Positions 25,420 through 35,180 of a stretch of 64,000 nucleotides of DNA are shown here, in pieces (position 1 is the first letter of the stretch; each line of letters opens with the position of its first letter). The notes beneath the pieces are model-generated. The model had not been told where the DNA came from. It saw only the letters and a list, made by a program, of their open reading frames with translations, and made no database searches. A program made the translations under genes and the position numbers. Source of the stretch: Pseudomonas resinovorans NBRC 106553 (GTDB lineage: Bacteria > Pseudomonadota > Gammaproteobacteria > Pseudomonadales > Pseudomonadaceae); contig NC_021499.1 of assembly GCF_000412695.1 (NCBI RefSeq), forward strand, positions 806,001 through 870,000, read 5' to 3'.

Positions 25420-26751
25420 TCAGGTCTTGGCGACGGCCATGGCCGGCTGCGTAGTGGCCGGCAGGTCTTCCGGCGTTTTCAGGGTTTGCGGGCGGCTGTT
25501 CCAGAAGGGCACCAGCATCAAGCTGGCCAGCAATGCCGCGGCGGTGAAGACGATGAATACGGTGACGGTGTCGAAGTAGCCCGGCAGCAGGCCACCGAGG
25601 ATGGCGCCCACCGAGCCGCAGCCGTTGACGAAGCCCGCTGCGGTGCCGGCGCCATCCTGGGTGCCGAAGTCGATGGCGGCCGAGCCGCTGATCATCGAGT
25701 CGGGGCCGTAGAGGGTCATGCCCATCATGAACAGCAGGCCGACCACCAGGTACAGGCTGCCGCTCTGCATGGCCGGGACGAACAGCGCCAGGCACAGGGT
25801 CAGGGCCACCAGGCTGAGGACGCAGGCGGGCATGCGGCGGGCGCCGAACAGCTTGTCGGAGGCGTAGCCGATGAGGATCGGGCCCACCAGGCCGGCCAGT
25901 TCGAAAGCGGTGGGGACGATGGCCGAGGCGACCTTGCCGATGGAAGGCATGCGTTCGTAGATGATCACCGGGCCCCACAGCAGGATGGCGTAGCGCGCCG
26001 GCTTGAGCAGGAAGTAGGACAGGCCGAGGACCAGCACGGTGCGATTCTTCAGCACCTTGCGCAGGGCCTTCCAGTGTCCTTCGCGCGGCCCGCTGGCCTT
26101 CACGGGCAGGGCTTCCACCGGGGCGTGGCCGACATCTTCCGGGCGGTTGCGCTGGAGGAAGAAGAACAGCACGGCGACGGCACCGACCACCATGGCGCTG
26201 GAGATGAATGCCATGCGCCAGTCCTGGAACACCGAGTAGGCCCACCAGCCGGCGAAGGGCGTGGCCACCAGGCCGCCGAAGGCGTAGCAGGTGCTCCAGT
26301 AGCCCAGCACGCGACCGCGTTCGCGGGTGGCGAAGAAGCTGCCGATGTTCTTGCACAGGCCCGACCAGCCAGTGGACTGGGCCAGGCCCTGGATCACCAT
26401 GCAGGTGGCGAAGATCGGCAAGGTGGCGAAGGTGCCCATGACGAGGGCCACCAGCGCCGAGATCACCAGGCCGCCGAGCACCACCACGCGGGGGCCGAAG
26501 CGGTCGGCAAAGATGCCCCAGGTGAACTGGCCCACGGCGTAGGCGGCCAGGTACAAGGCGTCGAGGTTGGCCATGGCGGCCTTGTCGAGTTCGAAGGTCG
26601 GGTCTTCACCGATGCCGAGTTTGGCGACGGAGAAGGCCTTGCGGGTGAAGTAGAAGGCGGCGTAGGCCAGCCAGGTGATGAGGAATATCTGGACACGCCA
26701 GCGCTGGAGGGACTTCCAGCCGCTGTGCAAGGCATCTGCTGTGTTGTTCAT
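25420..26751 (-). CDS. MFS transporter of the organophosphate antiporter type, probably for 2-aminoethylphosphonate
   Basis: The 443-aa protein has 12 hydrophobic segments and the GlpT/UhpT-like (OPA) layout: AAFYFTRKAFSVAKLGIGED in the first helix, GIFADRFGPRVVVLGG as the MFS loop motif and TGWSGLCKNIGSFFATRERG in the family signature region. It is flanked by phnW and phnX, both for 2-aminoethylphosphonate breakdown. OPA members exchange organic phosphates or phosphonates for phosphate, so import of the aminophosphonate with phosphate export would fit. The substrate is inferred from context only. Confidence 0.85.
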   Translation of the reverse strand: MNNTADALHSGWKSLQRWRVQIFLITWLAYAAFYFTRKAFSVAKLGIGEDPTFELDKAAMANLDALYLAAYAVGQFTWGIFADRFGPRVVVLGGLVISALVALVMGTFATLPIFATCMVIQGLAQSTGWSGLCKNIGSFFATRERGRVLGYWSTCYAFGGLVATPFAGWWAYSVFQDWRMAFISSAMVVGAVAVLFFFLQRNRPEDVGHAPVEALPVKASGPREGHWKALRKVLKNRTVLVLGLSYFLLKPARYAILLWGPVIIYERMPSIGKVASAIVPTAFELAGLVGPILIGYASDKLFGARRMPACVLSLVALTLCLALFVPAMQSGSLYLVVGLLFMMGMTLYGPDSMISGSAAIDFGTQDGAGTAAGFVNGCGSVGAILGGLLPGYFDTVTVFIVFTAAALLASLMLVPFWNSRPQTLKTPEDLPATTQPAMAVAKT

Positions 26752-27036
26752 GGATTCTGACCCCGTGTGGGTATGCCGGACAGTGCAAATAGGGAGGTTG
26801 TTGTTGTTTTCAGTACTGCTGGGCTGTCTAAACGCACGGCCTTGGTCAGATGGCAGCGGTCGATGCGTCAGGCGGGTGGATAGATGTCGGCGCTGGTCAT
26901 GGCTCCTGCCCGGCGTTGCCGAGCGGCTGGTTTACTACAGGGATGTTGCAGAAAAAGGTCACCGCACCACGGCCCCGCTACCCGCAGCGGAAGCCATTTC
27001 AGGACGGTGGGCGACCTGTAAAGGTTCGCCGCCGGC

Positions 27037-28206
27037 TCAGGCGGTCGTTTGCTCCATGTCCACGCCCATGGCCTCCAGGCTGTCGCCGATGGCGCGCAGC
27101 AACTGGCGGACGATGTGTTCGTCGATCTGGCCGATGCAGCCGATGCGGAAGCTTTCGGCCTGGGTCAGCTTGCCGGGGTAGATGACGAAGCTGCGGCTCT
27201 TCAGTTCCTCGTAGAAGCGCTTGAACTCGAAGTTCGGGTGCTCGGGGCTGAAGAAGGTGGTGATGATCGGCGACAGCCAGCGGTCTTCCAGCAGGGTCTT
27301 GAAGCCCATCTCGCGCATGCCGGCCACCAGCACGTCGCGGTTGCGGGTGTAGCGCGCCAGGCGGCCGGCCACGCCGCCTTCGCTGGCGTGTTGCTCCAGC
27401 GCCGTGCGGAAGGCCACCACGCTGTGGGTCGGCGGGGTGAAGCGCCACTGGCCGGTGCGCTCCATGTAGAGCCACTGCTCGTAGATATCCAGGGCCAGGG
27501 AATGGGCGCGGCCCTTGGCGGCTTCCAGCACCGTGCGACGGATGATCACGAAGCCGAAGCCGGGGATGCCTTCGATGCATTTGTTGGCCGAGGACACCAG
27601 CACATCGAATGGGATTTCGTTGATGGTCAGCGGTACGGCGCCGAAGGAACTCATGGCGTCGACGATCAGGCTCTTGCCGTGGGCCTTCACCACGTCGGCG
27701 ATCTCGCGCAGCGGGTTGAGGATGCCGGAGCTGGTCTCGCAGTGGACCAGGAAGACGTTGGTGACGTCCGGGTTGGCTTTCAGCAGGGCGTCCACTTCAT
27801 CGGGTTGCGGCGGCAGATAGTCGCCCTTGTCCAGTGTGAGGTAGGCGCGGCCGAGGTAGTCCAGGGTCTTGGCGGCGCGCTGGCCGTAGGCGCCGTTCAT
27901 CAGGATCAGGCACTTGCCGTCGCGGGGGATGGCGGTGGCCAGGGCGGCCTCCACCGAGAAGCTGCCGCTGCCCTGCAGGGGCACGCAGGCGAAGCTGTCG
28001 TCCTGCACGCCGGCCATGGAGAGCAGCTCCTGGCGCACTTCGGCGGTGACCAGGTTGAAGGCGCCGTCCCACGAGCCCCAGTCGCGCAGCATGGCTTCCT
28101 TGGTGGCCTTGGAGGTGGTCAGCGGGCCGGGGGTCAGCAGGTAGGGCTCGCCCAGGGCGGGGGCGGCGAGCGGCTGGGTGGCGGTGGGGAATTCGGCTTT
28201 GGTCAT
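27037..28206 (-). CDS. phnW: 2-aminoethylphosphonate-pyruvate transaminase
   Basis: PhnW is a PLP enzyme that moves the amino group of 2-aminoethylphosphonate to pyruvate, giving phosphonoacetaldehyde and alanine. The product begins its conserved part at [17 protein letters not shown], has the AMSSFGAVP segment and the PLP lysine in [15 protein letters not shown] (about residue 209). The ATG at 28206 (389 aa) has GGAG 7 nt upstream; an ATG five codons earlier is also possible. The gene is divergent from a LysR regulator, with an unusually AT-rich gap. Between phnW and the MFS gene lie 285 bp without visible genes. Confidence 0.95.
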   Translation of the reverse strand: MTKAEFPTATQPLAAPALGEPYLLTPGPLTTSKATKEAMLRDWGSWDGAFNLVTAEVRQELLSMAGVQDDSFACVPLQGSGSFSVEAALATAIPRDGKCLILMNGAYGQRAAKTLDYLGRAYLTLDKGDYLPPQPDEVDALLKANPDVTNVFLVHCETSSGILNPLREIADVVKAHGKSLIVDAMSSFGAVPLTINEIPFDVLVSSANKCIEGIPGFGFVIIRRTVLEAAKGRAHSLALDIYEQWLYMERTGQWRFTPPTHSVVAFRTALEQHASEGGVAGRLARYTRNRDVLVAGMREMGFKTLLEDRWLSPIITTFFSPEHPNFEFKRFYEELKSRSFVIYPGKLTQAESFRIGCIGQIDEHIVRQLLRAIGDSLEAMGVDMEQTTA

Positions 28207-28336
28207 GGTCGTCTCCAGCATCGTTCTGGTGAGGGCGCGTTGCGGTGGAGAGATAAAACCAATTTGCTAGAAATAAAAAAAATCGATTTATAGTATTTCA
28301 AAAATAACCTGAGCTTATTTGTAGGGAGGCAGGCGA
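28207..28336. promoter_or_regulatory. AT-rich divergent promoter region of phnW and the LysR gene
   Basis: Roughly 28258-28320 is strongly AT-rich, in sharp contrast with the GC-rich surroundings. It contains ATTTGCTAGAAAT at 28262-28274, a T-N11-A near-palindrome of the LysR-box type, 56-68 bp upstream of phnW. Confidence 0.5.
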
Positions 28337-29206
28337 ATGGCGGTATCCCAGGCCCAGTTGAAGGCCTTCCACGCCGTGGCGGTGCACGGCAATTTCACCC
28401 GCGCGGCCGAAGCGCTGTTCCTCAGCCAGCCGGCGGTTTCCGACCAGGTGCGCAAGCTGGAGGAGCGCTTCGGCATCCTGCTGTTCCACCGCAACAAGCG
28501 CTCGGTGCAGCTGACTGACCTGGGCGAGCGCCTGCTGGCGATCACCCAGCGCCTGTTCACCGCCGAGGCGGAGGTGCAGGAGCTGCTCTCCAGCGAGCGG
28601 GCGCTGGAAACCGGCAGCCTGACCCTGGCGGTGGATTCGCCGGTGCACCTGCTGGGCCATATCGCGCGCTTCTGCGAGCGCTATCCGGGCATCACTGTGC
28701 GGCTGGTCACCGGCAACAGCGACGAGTGCCTGCGCCGGTTGCGGGAATACAAGGCGGACTTCGCCCTGCTGGGGCGGGCGGTGGAGGATGAGGGGCTGAT
28801 CACCCAGGTGCTCAGCAGTTCCCCGCTGGTGGCCTTCGTCGCCCATTCCCACCCCTGGGCCGCGCGCGATTCGATCGTCCTCGCCGACCTGGAGGATATG
28901 CCCATGGTGCTGCGTGAGCGTGGCTCGATGACCCGGCAGATTCTTGAAGAAGAGATGGCCCGCGCCGGCATCGCCATCCGCCCGGCCATCGAGGTGGAAG
29001 GCCGCGAGGCGACCTTCGAGATGGTCGCCGCGGGCCTCGGCGTCGGCCTGGTGTCGGCGGCGGAAGTCGGCGCCAGCGCCAACGTCCAAGTGCTGCCGAT
29101 CCGCGACTGCCGGCAGCGCATGACCGAGACCCTGGTGTGCCTGCGCGAGCAGGGTTCGCGCAGGATCATCGAGACCTTCTTCGAGATCGTGCGCGGGCCT
29201 CGTTAG
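28337..29206 (+). CDS. LysR-family regulator, probably of the phnW-MFS-phnX genes
   Basis: The 289-aa protein has the LysR winged helix at residues 5-62 (VHGNFTRAAEALFLSQPAVS) and an effector-binding domain with LGHIARFCERYPGITVRLV and EMVAAGLGVGLVSAAEVG. Its divergent position beside phnW and the LysR-box-like site in between support control of aminoethylphosphonate use, as found for LysR proteins linked to phnWX in other Pseudomonas. GGGAGG lies 8 nt before the ATG. Its stop overlaps by 3 nt the stop of the convergent GntR gene. Confidence 0.9.
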   Translation: MAVSQAQLKAFHAVAVHGNFTRAAEALFLSQPAVSDQVRKLEERFGILLFHRNKRSVQLTDLGERLLAITQRLFTAEAEVQELLSSERALETGSLTLAVDSPVHLLGHIARFCERYPGITVRLVTGNSDECLRRLREYKADFALLGRAVEDEGLITQVLSSSPLVAFVAHSHPWAARDSIVLADLEDMPMVLRERGSMTRQILEEEMARAGIAIRPAIEVEGREATFEMVAAGLGVGLVSAAEVGASANVQVLPIRDCRQRMTETLVCLREQGSRRIIETFFEIVRGPR

Positions 29207-29937
29207 CGGCGGGGTTGCTCCAGCCGGCCCTGGAAGGCTGCGCGCAGGTCCTCGGTGGGCGGGGGCGTGAAGCGCAGCCTGGCGAACAGCCCGTGCAGGT
29301 GGCGGCTCAGCAGTTCGCCGGCCAGCTCCGGATCGCCCGCTTCCAGGGCGTCCAGCAGCGCCTGGTGTTCATCGCAGGAGGCCTCGGTGTAGGCACGGCC
29401 CCGGCTCAGGGCGATGCTCAGCGCGGCGCGCGGCAGCAGCTTGGCCAGGAAGCTTTGCAGCCAGGGGTTGCCGGCGTGCTCGGCGAGGCGCAGGTGGAAG
29501 CGGTTGGCCTGGCCGAGCAGGCCGGCGTGGTCGCCCACCGCCAGGCAGTGGCGTTGTCGCTCGACCATCGCCCGCAGCTCCGCCAGGTGCTGTGCATCCA
29601 GGCGGTCGCCGATCAGGCGGATCACCTGGGCTTCGATCATCAGCCGCGCTTCCAGCAGTTCCCGGGCGTTGCGTTCGCAGGGGCGGGCGATGGCCGCGAC
29701 CTGGTTCGGCGCCAGTTCCACCGCGCCCTCGTCCGCCAGCCGGGTGAGGGCCCGTTGCACGGTGCCGGTGCTGACGCGGAAGATGCGCCCGAGGGTTTCC
29801 TTGCTCAGCCGCGTGGCGGGCGCCAGGCGGCGTTCGAGGATCGCGCTGTAGAGCGCTTCGTAGACCAGGTGTCCGGGCGCGCGCGATTGCCCTTGGGCTT
29901 CGCCGCTGGCCGGGTTGGGGGGGCTCCCGACTTGCAT
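29203..29937 (-). CDS. GntR-family regulator (FCD/FadR-type)
   Basis: The 244-aa protein has an N-terminal GntR winged helix (about 25-85, RLAPATRLSKETLGRIFRVS and GTVQRALTRLADEGAVEL) and an all-helical FCD effector domain (NARELLEARLMIEAQVIRLI, FHLRLAEHAGNPWL, DEHQALLDALEAGDPELAGE). The metal-site His residues of FCD domains appear in FHLRLAEHAG and RHLHGLFARL. The ATG at 29937 is used; GGAG stands 10 nt upstream. It lies 56 nt downstream of a second FCD-type GntR gene on the same strand. Ligand unknown. Confidence 0.88.
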   Translation of the reverse strand: MQVGSPPNPASGEAQGQSRAPGHLVYEALYSAILERRLAPATRLSKETLGRIFRVSTGTVQRALTRLADEGAVELAPNQVAAIARPCERNARELLEARLMIEAQVIRLIGDRLDAQHLAELRAMVERQRHCLAVGDHAGLLGQANRFHLRLAEHAGNPWLQSFLAKLLPRAALSIALSRGRAYTEASCDEHQALLDALEAGDPELAGELLSRHLHGLFARLRFTPPPTEDLRAAFQGRLEQPRR

Positions 29938-29993
29938 CGCGTGATGTCTCCAGGGGGGCGGTGCCCCCATGCAGTGGTCTCGTTGTCGCCCTT

Positions 29994-30689
29994 TCAGGCC
30001 TCGGGCAGGCGCAGGTCCAGGTTCAGCCGCACGCCTTCGTTGAGGATGTGCTGGCGCATGGCCCGGCTGGCCAGTTCGCTGTCGTGGCGGCGGATGGCGC
30101 GCAGGATGGTTTCGTGTTCTTCGAGGATCTGCTCGGCGTGTTCCGGGTCGCGCAGTGCCGGGCCTTCGCTTTGCTCCAGGGCGCCAGCGATCTGCTGGGA
30201 AACGCTGAGGAAGATCGGGTTGGAGGTGATGGCCACCAGCTTGCGATGGAAGGCCGAATAGGCACTGGCCACCGCCGTGGGGTTGCGATCCTCCACCGCC
30301 TCGCGCATGTCCAGTACCAGCAGGCGCAGCTGGCTCAGGGCGTTGTCGTCCACCGTCTGCGCCACCAGGCCGACGATGAAGGGCTCCAGGGCGTAGCGCA
30401 GTTGCAGCACATCTTCGGCCGTGGCGCTGGCGGCGACGGGAATCCGCACCTCGTCCAGCGACTGGCCGCGGCGCTCCAGCACCATCACGCCCTTGCCGGG
30501 CAGGGAGCGGACCACGCCGAGGGTTTCCAGCACGGTGATGGCCTCGCGCAGGCTCGGCCGGCTGATTTCCAGCTGCTCGGCCAGTTCGCGTTGCCCCGGC
30601 AGCATCTGGCCGGCCGCCCACAAGCCCTGCTCGATGGGTTCGAGCAGCTTCTGCACGATGGAATTGACCCGCTTGGATGACGAGAACAT
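29994..30689 (-). CDS. FadR-subfamily GntR regulator
   Basis: This 231-aa regulator has the GntR helix-turn-helix (about 14-75, LPGQRELAEQLEISRPSLRE and SLPGKGVMVLERRG) and an FCD domain with LRYALEPFIVGLVAQ, FHRKLVAITSNPIFL and EEHETILRAIRRHDSELA. Many relatives respond to organic acids such as lactate, pyruvate or glycolate. It follows the DctA-type transporter gene by 64 nt on the same strand. Two GGT-N3-ACC sites, the typical FadR-subfamily operator, lie upstream of that transporter, so it probably represses the transporter and itself. Confidence 0.9.
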   Translation of the reverse strand: MFSSSKRVNSIVQKLLEPIEQGLWAAGQMLPGQRELAEQLEISRPSLREAITVLETLGVVRSLPGKGVMVLERRGQSLDEVRIPVAASATAEDVLQLRYALEPFIVGLVAQTVDDNALSQLRLLVLDMREAVEDRNPTAVASAYSAFHRKLVAITSNPIFLSVSQQIAGALEQSEGPALRDPEHAEQILEEHETILRAIRRHDSELASRAMRQHILNEGVRLNLDLRLPEA

Positions 30690-30753
30690 TGAGCCTCCCT
30701 AGTGATTGAGGTCCTGTGACGGGTCGGCGCCCCGGACGGGGCACCGGCCGCCC

Positions 30754-32085
30754 TCAGGCATCCGTCTTGCCTGGCCGCGCCAGTTGCGTGCGCAGTTGCA
30801 GGGAGCCGTCCTGCTTGTCGTCGGCGTTGTCGCCCGCGAGTATCGCCTGGGCGCGCTGGATGTCGATGTCGCTCTCCCAGCGGGCGATGGTGACGGTGGC
30901 GACGCAGTTGCCGATGAGGTTGGTCAGGGCCCGGCCGATGCCCATGAACCAGTCGACCGAAAGTACCAGCACCAGGCCGGCGGCGGGAATGGCCGGCACC
31001 GCGGTGAGGGTCGCGGCGAGTATCACCAGGGCCGAGCCCGGGATACCGTGGGCGCCCTTGGAGGTCACCAGGGACACCAGCAGGATGGTCAGCAGGTCGC
31101 CGGCCGACAGCGGCGTGCCGGTGGCGTGGGCGATGAACACCACGGCCAGGGTCAGGTAGATGGAGAAGCCATCGAGGTTGAAGGAATAGCCGGTGGGAAT
31201 CACCAGGCCCACGGTGGAGCTGCGGATGCCCAGGCGCTCCAGCTTGCGCATCACTTGCGGCAGCACGGCGTCGGAGGAGGCGGTGCCGAGGACGATCAGC
31301 AGTTCTTCGCGGAAGTAGCGGATGAACGGGATCAGCGGCACGCCGCACAGGCGCAGCACGCCGCCCAGCACCACCAGCACGAAGAGCGCGCAGGTCAGGT
31401 AGAAGACCGCCACCAGGGCGCCGAGGTGGCTCAGGGATTCGAGGCCGTAGCGGCTGGTGGTGAAGGCCACCGCGCCGAACACGCCGAGGGGCGCCAGGCG
31501 CACGATCATGCCCATGATGCGGAAGATCACGTGGCTGACTTCGCCGATCAGCCGGGACACGCCGCTGGCCTGCTCGCCCACCAGGTTCAGGGCGCTGCCG
31601 AAGAGCACCGCGAACAGCAGTACCTGGAGGATGTTGTTCTCGGCGAAGGCGCCGAACACCGAGGAGGGGATCAGGCCGAGGATGAAGTCCACCGGGCCGT
31701 GCAGTTGCTTGGTGGCCGAACCATAGACCGCCGCGTCGGCGCCATGCAGGCTGGACAGGTCGATGTTGGCGCCGGCGCCCAGGCCCAGGCCGTAGGCGAC
31801 CGCCAGGCCAAGGACCAGGGCGATGGTGGTCAGCACTTCGAAATAGATCACCGATTTCAGGCCGATGCGGCCGACCTTCTTCAGGTCGCCGGCGCCGGAA
31901 ATGCCGTTGACCACCACGCAGAACACGATCAGCGCGATGAGCATCTTGATCAGCTTGATGAAGCCGTCGCCCAGGGGTTTGAGATGGACGGAGAATTCCG
32001 GTAGCGCGACGCCGCAGAGCACGCCGATTACCAGGCCAACCACGACTTGCAGGAATATCGAGCGGGAGCAGAGCTTGAGTAGCAT
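30754..32085 (-). CDS. DctA-type dicarboxylate:cation symporter (DAACS family)
   Basis: The 443-aa inner-membrane protein imports C4-dicarboxylates or related acids with protons or sodium. It shows the family parts VVGLVIGVLCGVALP in the first helix, the serine-rich-loop region TASSDAVLPQVMRKLERLGI, the motif VIPTGYSFNLDGFSIYLT and GSALVILAATLTAVPAIPAAG. The ATG at 32085 follows GGAGACCCCCGCA. It is followed by two GntR-type regulator genes on the same strand. The LDG-FS rather than LDG-TS sequence in the conserved motif and the local FadR-type regulator hint at a substrate other than succinate, but this is inference. Confidence 0.9.
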   Translation of the reverse strand: MLLKLCSRSIFLQVVVGLVIGVLCGVALPEFSVHLKPLGDGFIKLIKMLIALIVFCVVVNGISGAGDLKKVGRIGLKSVIYFEVLTTIALVLGLAVAYGLGLGAGANIDLSSLHGADAAVYGSATKQLHGPVDFILGLIPSSVFGAFAENNILQVLLFAVLFGSALNLVGEQASGVSRLIGEVSHVIFRIMGMIVRLAPLGVFGAVAFTTSRYGLESLSHLGALVAVFYLTCALFVLVVLGGVLRLCGVPLIPFIRYFREELLIVLGTASSDAVLPQVMRKLERLGIRSSTVGLVIPTGYSFNLDGFSIYLTLAVVFIAHATGTPLSAGDLLTILLVSLVTSKGAHGIPGSALVILAATLTAVPAIPAAGLVLVLSVDWFMGIGRALTNLIGNCVATVTIARWESDIDIQRAQAILAGDNADDKQDGSLQLRTQLARPGKTDA

Positions 32086-32390
32086 TGCGGGGGTCTCCGT
32101 TCGGCGCATCCGCGGGGCCCGAAGAGGGAAGGGCGCGTGGGGCGAATGCAATATTTGTTGTTGTGGTATTACCGGTCAGACCAGTTCAGCCTATTGCCAA
32201 TGTCGGGAGCTTGGCAAGCGCTGTTTGTCAGGCTGTCGCGCAGGGGCACGTCCGATGCGACGACTTCGATCTTTTTCCTTGGGCCGAGGTCCAACGGCGA
32301 GCCTTTGCGGCCGTGAGGTCCGCCAAGCCCCTGTGCTAACCTGCGACAAGTTTTTTTCGGGCTCCGCAAGCCCGTTTCCAGAGGTCATCC
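32086..32390. other. Divergent control region between the DctA-type gene and mpl
   Basis: No gene is visible in these 305 bp. They contain tandem FadR-type operator-like sites at 32164-32183 and, just before mpl, a small hairpin (GGGCT-AAGCCC type, about 32357-32374) preceded by a run of seven T. Confidence 0.5.
32164..32183. promoter_or_regulatory. Tandem FadR-subfamily operator-like sites
   Basis: GGTATTACC (32165-32173) and GGTCAGACC (32174-32182) adjoin each other. The FadR-subfamily GntR consensus is TNGTNNNACNA, and the first site agrees in all fixed bases but the last. Confidence 0.5.
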
Positions 32391-33743
32391 ATGCATATCC
32401 ACATCCTCGGCATCTGCGGCACCTTCATGGGTTCGCTGGCGGTGCTGGCCAAGGAACTTGGCCACCGTGTCACTGGCTCCGACGCCAACGTCTACCCGCC
32501 CATGAGCACCCAGCTGGAGGCCCAGGGGATCGAGCTGATGCAGGGCTATGACCCGGCGCACCTGGACCCCGAACCGGACCTGGTGGTGGTCGGTAACGCC
32601 CTGTCCCGTGGCAACCCGGCGGTGGAGCATGTGCTGAACAAGGGCCTGCCCTATGTCTCCGGGCCGCAGTGGCTGGCCGACCATGTGCTGCAGGGCCGCT
32701 GGGTGCTGGCGGCCGCCGGCACCCATGGCAAGACCACCACCAGCAGCATGCTGGCCTGGGTACTGGAACATGCCGGCATGAGCCCCGGCTTCCTGATCGG
32801 CGGCGTACCGCAGAACTTCGGCGTGTCGGCGCGCCTGGGCGGCACGCCGTTCTTCGTGGTGGAGGCCGACGAGTACGACAGCGCCTTCTTCGACAAGCGC
32901 TCCAAGTTCGTCCACTACCGACCGCGCACGGCGATCCTCAACAACCTGGAATTCGACCACGCGGATATCTTCCCCGACCTCGCGTCCATCGAGCGACAGT
33001 TCCACCACCTGGTGCGGACCATCCCCGGCGAGGGCCTGATCATCCACCCGACCTCCGAAACCGCGCTCAAGCGCGTTGTGGAGATGGGCTGCTGGACACC
33101 GGTGCAGACCACCGGCGAAGGCGGCCAGTGGCAGGCGCGCCTGCTGTCCGAGGACGGTTCGCGCTTCGAGGTGCTGTTCGAAGGCGCGGTGACCGGCACC
33201 GTGGACTGGGAACTGACCGGCCGGCACAACGTCGCCAACGCCCTGGCCACCCTGGCTGCCGCCCGCCATGTGGGTGTGGTGCCGGAGCTGGGCGTGGCCG
33301 CGCTGTCCGCGTTCAAGAGCGTGAAGCGACGCATGGAGAAGGTGGCCGAGGTCAAGGGCGTGACTCTCTATGACGACTTCGCCCACCACCCCACCGCCAT
33401 TGCCACCACCCTCGATGGCCTGCGCAAGCGCGTGGGCGATGCGCCAGTGATCGCGGTGATCGAACCGCGCTCCAACTCCATGAAGCTGGGTGCCCACCGC
33501 GACGGCCTGCCGGACTCGGTGAAACTGGCTGACCAGGTGTTCTGGTACGCGCCGCCGAACCTTGGCTGGGACCTGGCCGCCACCGTGGCCGGCTCGACCG
33601 TGGCGACCCGCGTGTGCGATTCGCTCGAGGCGATCATCGATGGCGTCAAGGCCATCGCCACCCCCGGTACCCAGGTGGTGATCATGAGCAACGGCGGTTT
33701 CGGCGGCCTGCACGGCAAGCTGGCCAAGGCCCTGGCGGAGTAA
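32391..33743 (+). CDS. mpl: UDP-N-acetylmuramate:L-alanyl-gamma-D-glutamyl-meso-diaminopimelate ligase
   Basis: Mpl recycles the murein tripeptide by attaching it directly to UDP-MurNAc, saving the cytoplasmic Mur ligase steps. The 450-aa protein starts [17 protein letters not shown] (Rossmann-type), has the Mur ligase ATP loop [14 protein letters not shown], the [18 protein letters not shown] segment and the [12 protein letters not shown] motif. AGAGG lies 8 nt before the ATG. It is followed closely by ubiX (8-nt gap) and a small lipoprotein gene. The order mpl-ubiX is the one conserved in P. aeruginosa. Confidence 0.97.
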   Translation: MHIHILGICGTFMGSLAVLAKELGHRVTGSDANVYPPMSTQLEAQGIELMQGYDPAHLDPEPDLVVVGNALSRGNPAVEHVLNKGLPYVSGPQWLADHVLQGRWVLAAAGTHGKTTTSSMLAWVLEHAGMSPGFLIGGVPQNFGVSARLGGTPFFVVEADEYDSAFFDKRSKFVHYRPRTAILNNLEFDHADIFPDLASIERQFHHLVRTIPGEGLIIHPTSETALKRVVEMGCWTPVQTTGEGGQWQARLLSEDGSRFEVLFEGAVTGTVDWELTGRHNVANALATLAAARHVGVVPELGVAALSAFKSVKRRMEKVAEVKGVTLYDDFAHHPTAIATTLDGLRKRVGDAPVIAVIEPRSNSMKLGAHRDGLPDSVKLADQVFWYAPPNLGWDLAATVAGSTVATRVCDSLEAIIDGVKAIATPGTQVVIMSNGGFGGLHGKLAKALAE

Positions 33744-33751
33744 GGCGCGGC

Positions 33752-34381
33752 ATGAACGGACCTTCCCGCATCACCCTGGCGATGACCGGCGCATCGGGCG
33801 CCCAGTACGGCCTGCGCCTGCTGGACTGCCTGATCCAGGAAGACCGCGAGGTGCATTTCCTGATCTCCAAGGCGGCCCAGCTGGTGATGGCCACCGAGAC
33901 CGACGTCACCCTGCCGGCCAAGCCCCAGGCCATGCAGGCCTTCCTCAGTGAATACACCGGCGCCGCGCCGGGACAGATCCGTTGCTACGGCAAGGAAGAC
34001 TGGATGTCGCCGGTGGCCTCGGGCTCCGGCGCGCCGGCGGCCATGGTGGTGGTGCCCTGTTCCACCGGCACGCTGTCGGCCATCGCCACCGGCGCCTGCA
34101 ACAACCTGATCGAGCGCGCCGCCGACGTGACCCTGAAGGAGCGCCGCCAGTTGATCCTGGTACCGCGCGAGGCGCCGTACTCCAGCATCCACCTGGAGAA
34201 CATGCTCAAGCTGTCCAACCTCGGCGCGGTGATAGTGCCGGCCTCGCCGGGTTTCTATCACCAGCCACAGACCATCGATGACCTGGTGGACTTCGTGGTG
34301 GCGCGCATCCTCAACCTGCTGGATATCCCCCAGGACATGCTGCCGCGCTGGGGCGAGCATCATCAGGGCGTCGATGATTAA
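33752..34381 (+). CDS. ubiX: Flavin prenyltransferase UbiX
   Basis: UbiX makes prenylated FMN from dimethylallyl phosphate and FMN; UbiD needs this cofactor to decarboxylate a ubiquinone precursor. The 209-aa protein has the start [20 protein letters not shown], the FMN-binding [20 protein letters not shown] and the [21 protein letters not shown] segment. It starts 8 nt after mpl. Its last codons overlap the ATG of the lipoprotein gene. Confidence 0.97.
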   Translation: MNGPSRITLAMTGASGAQYGLRLLDCLIQEDREVHFLISKAAQLVMATETDVTLPAKPQAMQAFLSEYTGAAPGQIRCYGKEDWMSPVASGSGAPAAMVVVPCSTGTLSAIATGACNNLIERAADVTLKERRQLILVPREAPYSSIHLENMLKLSNLGAVIVPASPGFYHQPQTIDDLVDFVVARILNLLDIPQDMLPRWGEHHQGVDD

Positions 34382-34664
34382 GGGCGCCGTACCGATCCTG
34401 CTGGCGCTCGTCCTGCTGCAAGGCTGCGCCAGCGTCGGCACCCTCAATGCGGCCAAGCCCGGGGCGCCGATCATCTATTCCGGCACCCGGCTGGACTGGT
34501 ATTCGCTCAATGACGGCTGCTGCCCCATGGATAGATTCGGCGTCGACGCGCCGGAGTATCCCGCCATCGACCTGCCGGCCAGCGCGCTGCTGGATACCCT
34601 GCTGCTGCCCTTTGCGGTGGCGGCGGAGCTGGGCGTGGTGCTGGGGGTAAGCGGCGGGTACTGA
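34374..34664 (+). CDS. YceK/YidQ-like small lipoprotein
   Basis: The 96-aa product has a type II signal peptide, [18 protein letters not shown], with lipobox LLQGC (Cys18), followed by ASVGTLNA. The mature part has [10 protein letters not shown] and [20 protein letters not shown], typical of the YceK/DUF1375 lipoprotein family of unknown role. Its start overlaps the end of ubiX by 8 nt in another frame, so it is probably translated with it. It ends just before the repeat-rich gap. Confidence 0.8.
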   Translation: MIKGAVPILLALVLLQGCASVGTLNAAKPGAPIIYSGTRLDWYSLNDGCCPMDRFGVDAPEYPAIDLPASALLDTLLLPFAVAAELGVVLGVSGGY

Positions 34665-34696
34665 TGCCGTCGAAAGACAGTGGAAGCGCATTCATT

Positions 34697-35180
34697 GGCT
34701 ATGTCTGCGTTAGCTGTTGCAGAACCTCAGAGCATTGTTTGGTCCGGCGCTTTCAGGACTCCGCGCCCTGCCTGATGCATCCCTCTCCCCCGCCCCTCTC
34801 CCGGAGGTAGAGGGGTGACTCGCGCCGGGAGGCGCGAAGCAGTCCTGATGCCCATGCTGGTCTGAAACCAGGCAGAGAAGACGACGCCGCGCGAACCGCC
34901 CCTTCAGTAGGCCGAGTGGAATCCTTGCGCAGGGGGACGAGCGGCATGGATGCCGCGAGAGCCGCGCAGGGCCATGGATGGCCCTTCGCGGCGGGCCCCC
35001 GGAGCAAGGATGGAAGGAGGGGACCCGGCGCAGCCGGGCCGGATGTCGGGGCAAGCCTTTTGCTTCCTTTGGGGCGACTGCCAAAGGGAGTCGCCCGGGA
35101 AGGCGAAACAGAAACTCCCAGCTCACTCGAAAATCAGCTCAGCTTAAGACTTGCTAGCAGCACTTAACGCAGGCATAGCC
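34697..35180. mobile_element. MITE-like element, 484 bp, with terminal inverted repeats
   Basis: The left end GGCTATGTCTGCGTTA (34697-34712) matches the reverse complement of the right end TAACGCAGGCATAGCC (35165-35180) at 15 of 16 positions. ATTCATT flanks it on both sides (34690-34696 and 35182-35188, one extra A at the right), as for a 7-bp target duplication. The inside is GC-rich, has several strong hairpins such as GGGCGACT and AGTCGCCC, and no transposase gene. I recall very similar internal sequence from other Pseudomonas genomes. Confidence 0.65.

Noticed and set aside
24646..26760. Open frame of 704 codons opposite phnX and the MFS gene
   Set aside because: The opposing genes carry catalytic and membrane motifs; this frame has none.
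34710..35167. Overlapping frames of 65-138 codons in the repeat gap after the small lipoprotein gene
   Set aside because: They lie within the MITE-like element on both strands, with Arg/Pro/Gly-rich content and no ribosome-binding sites.
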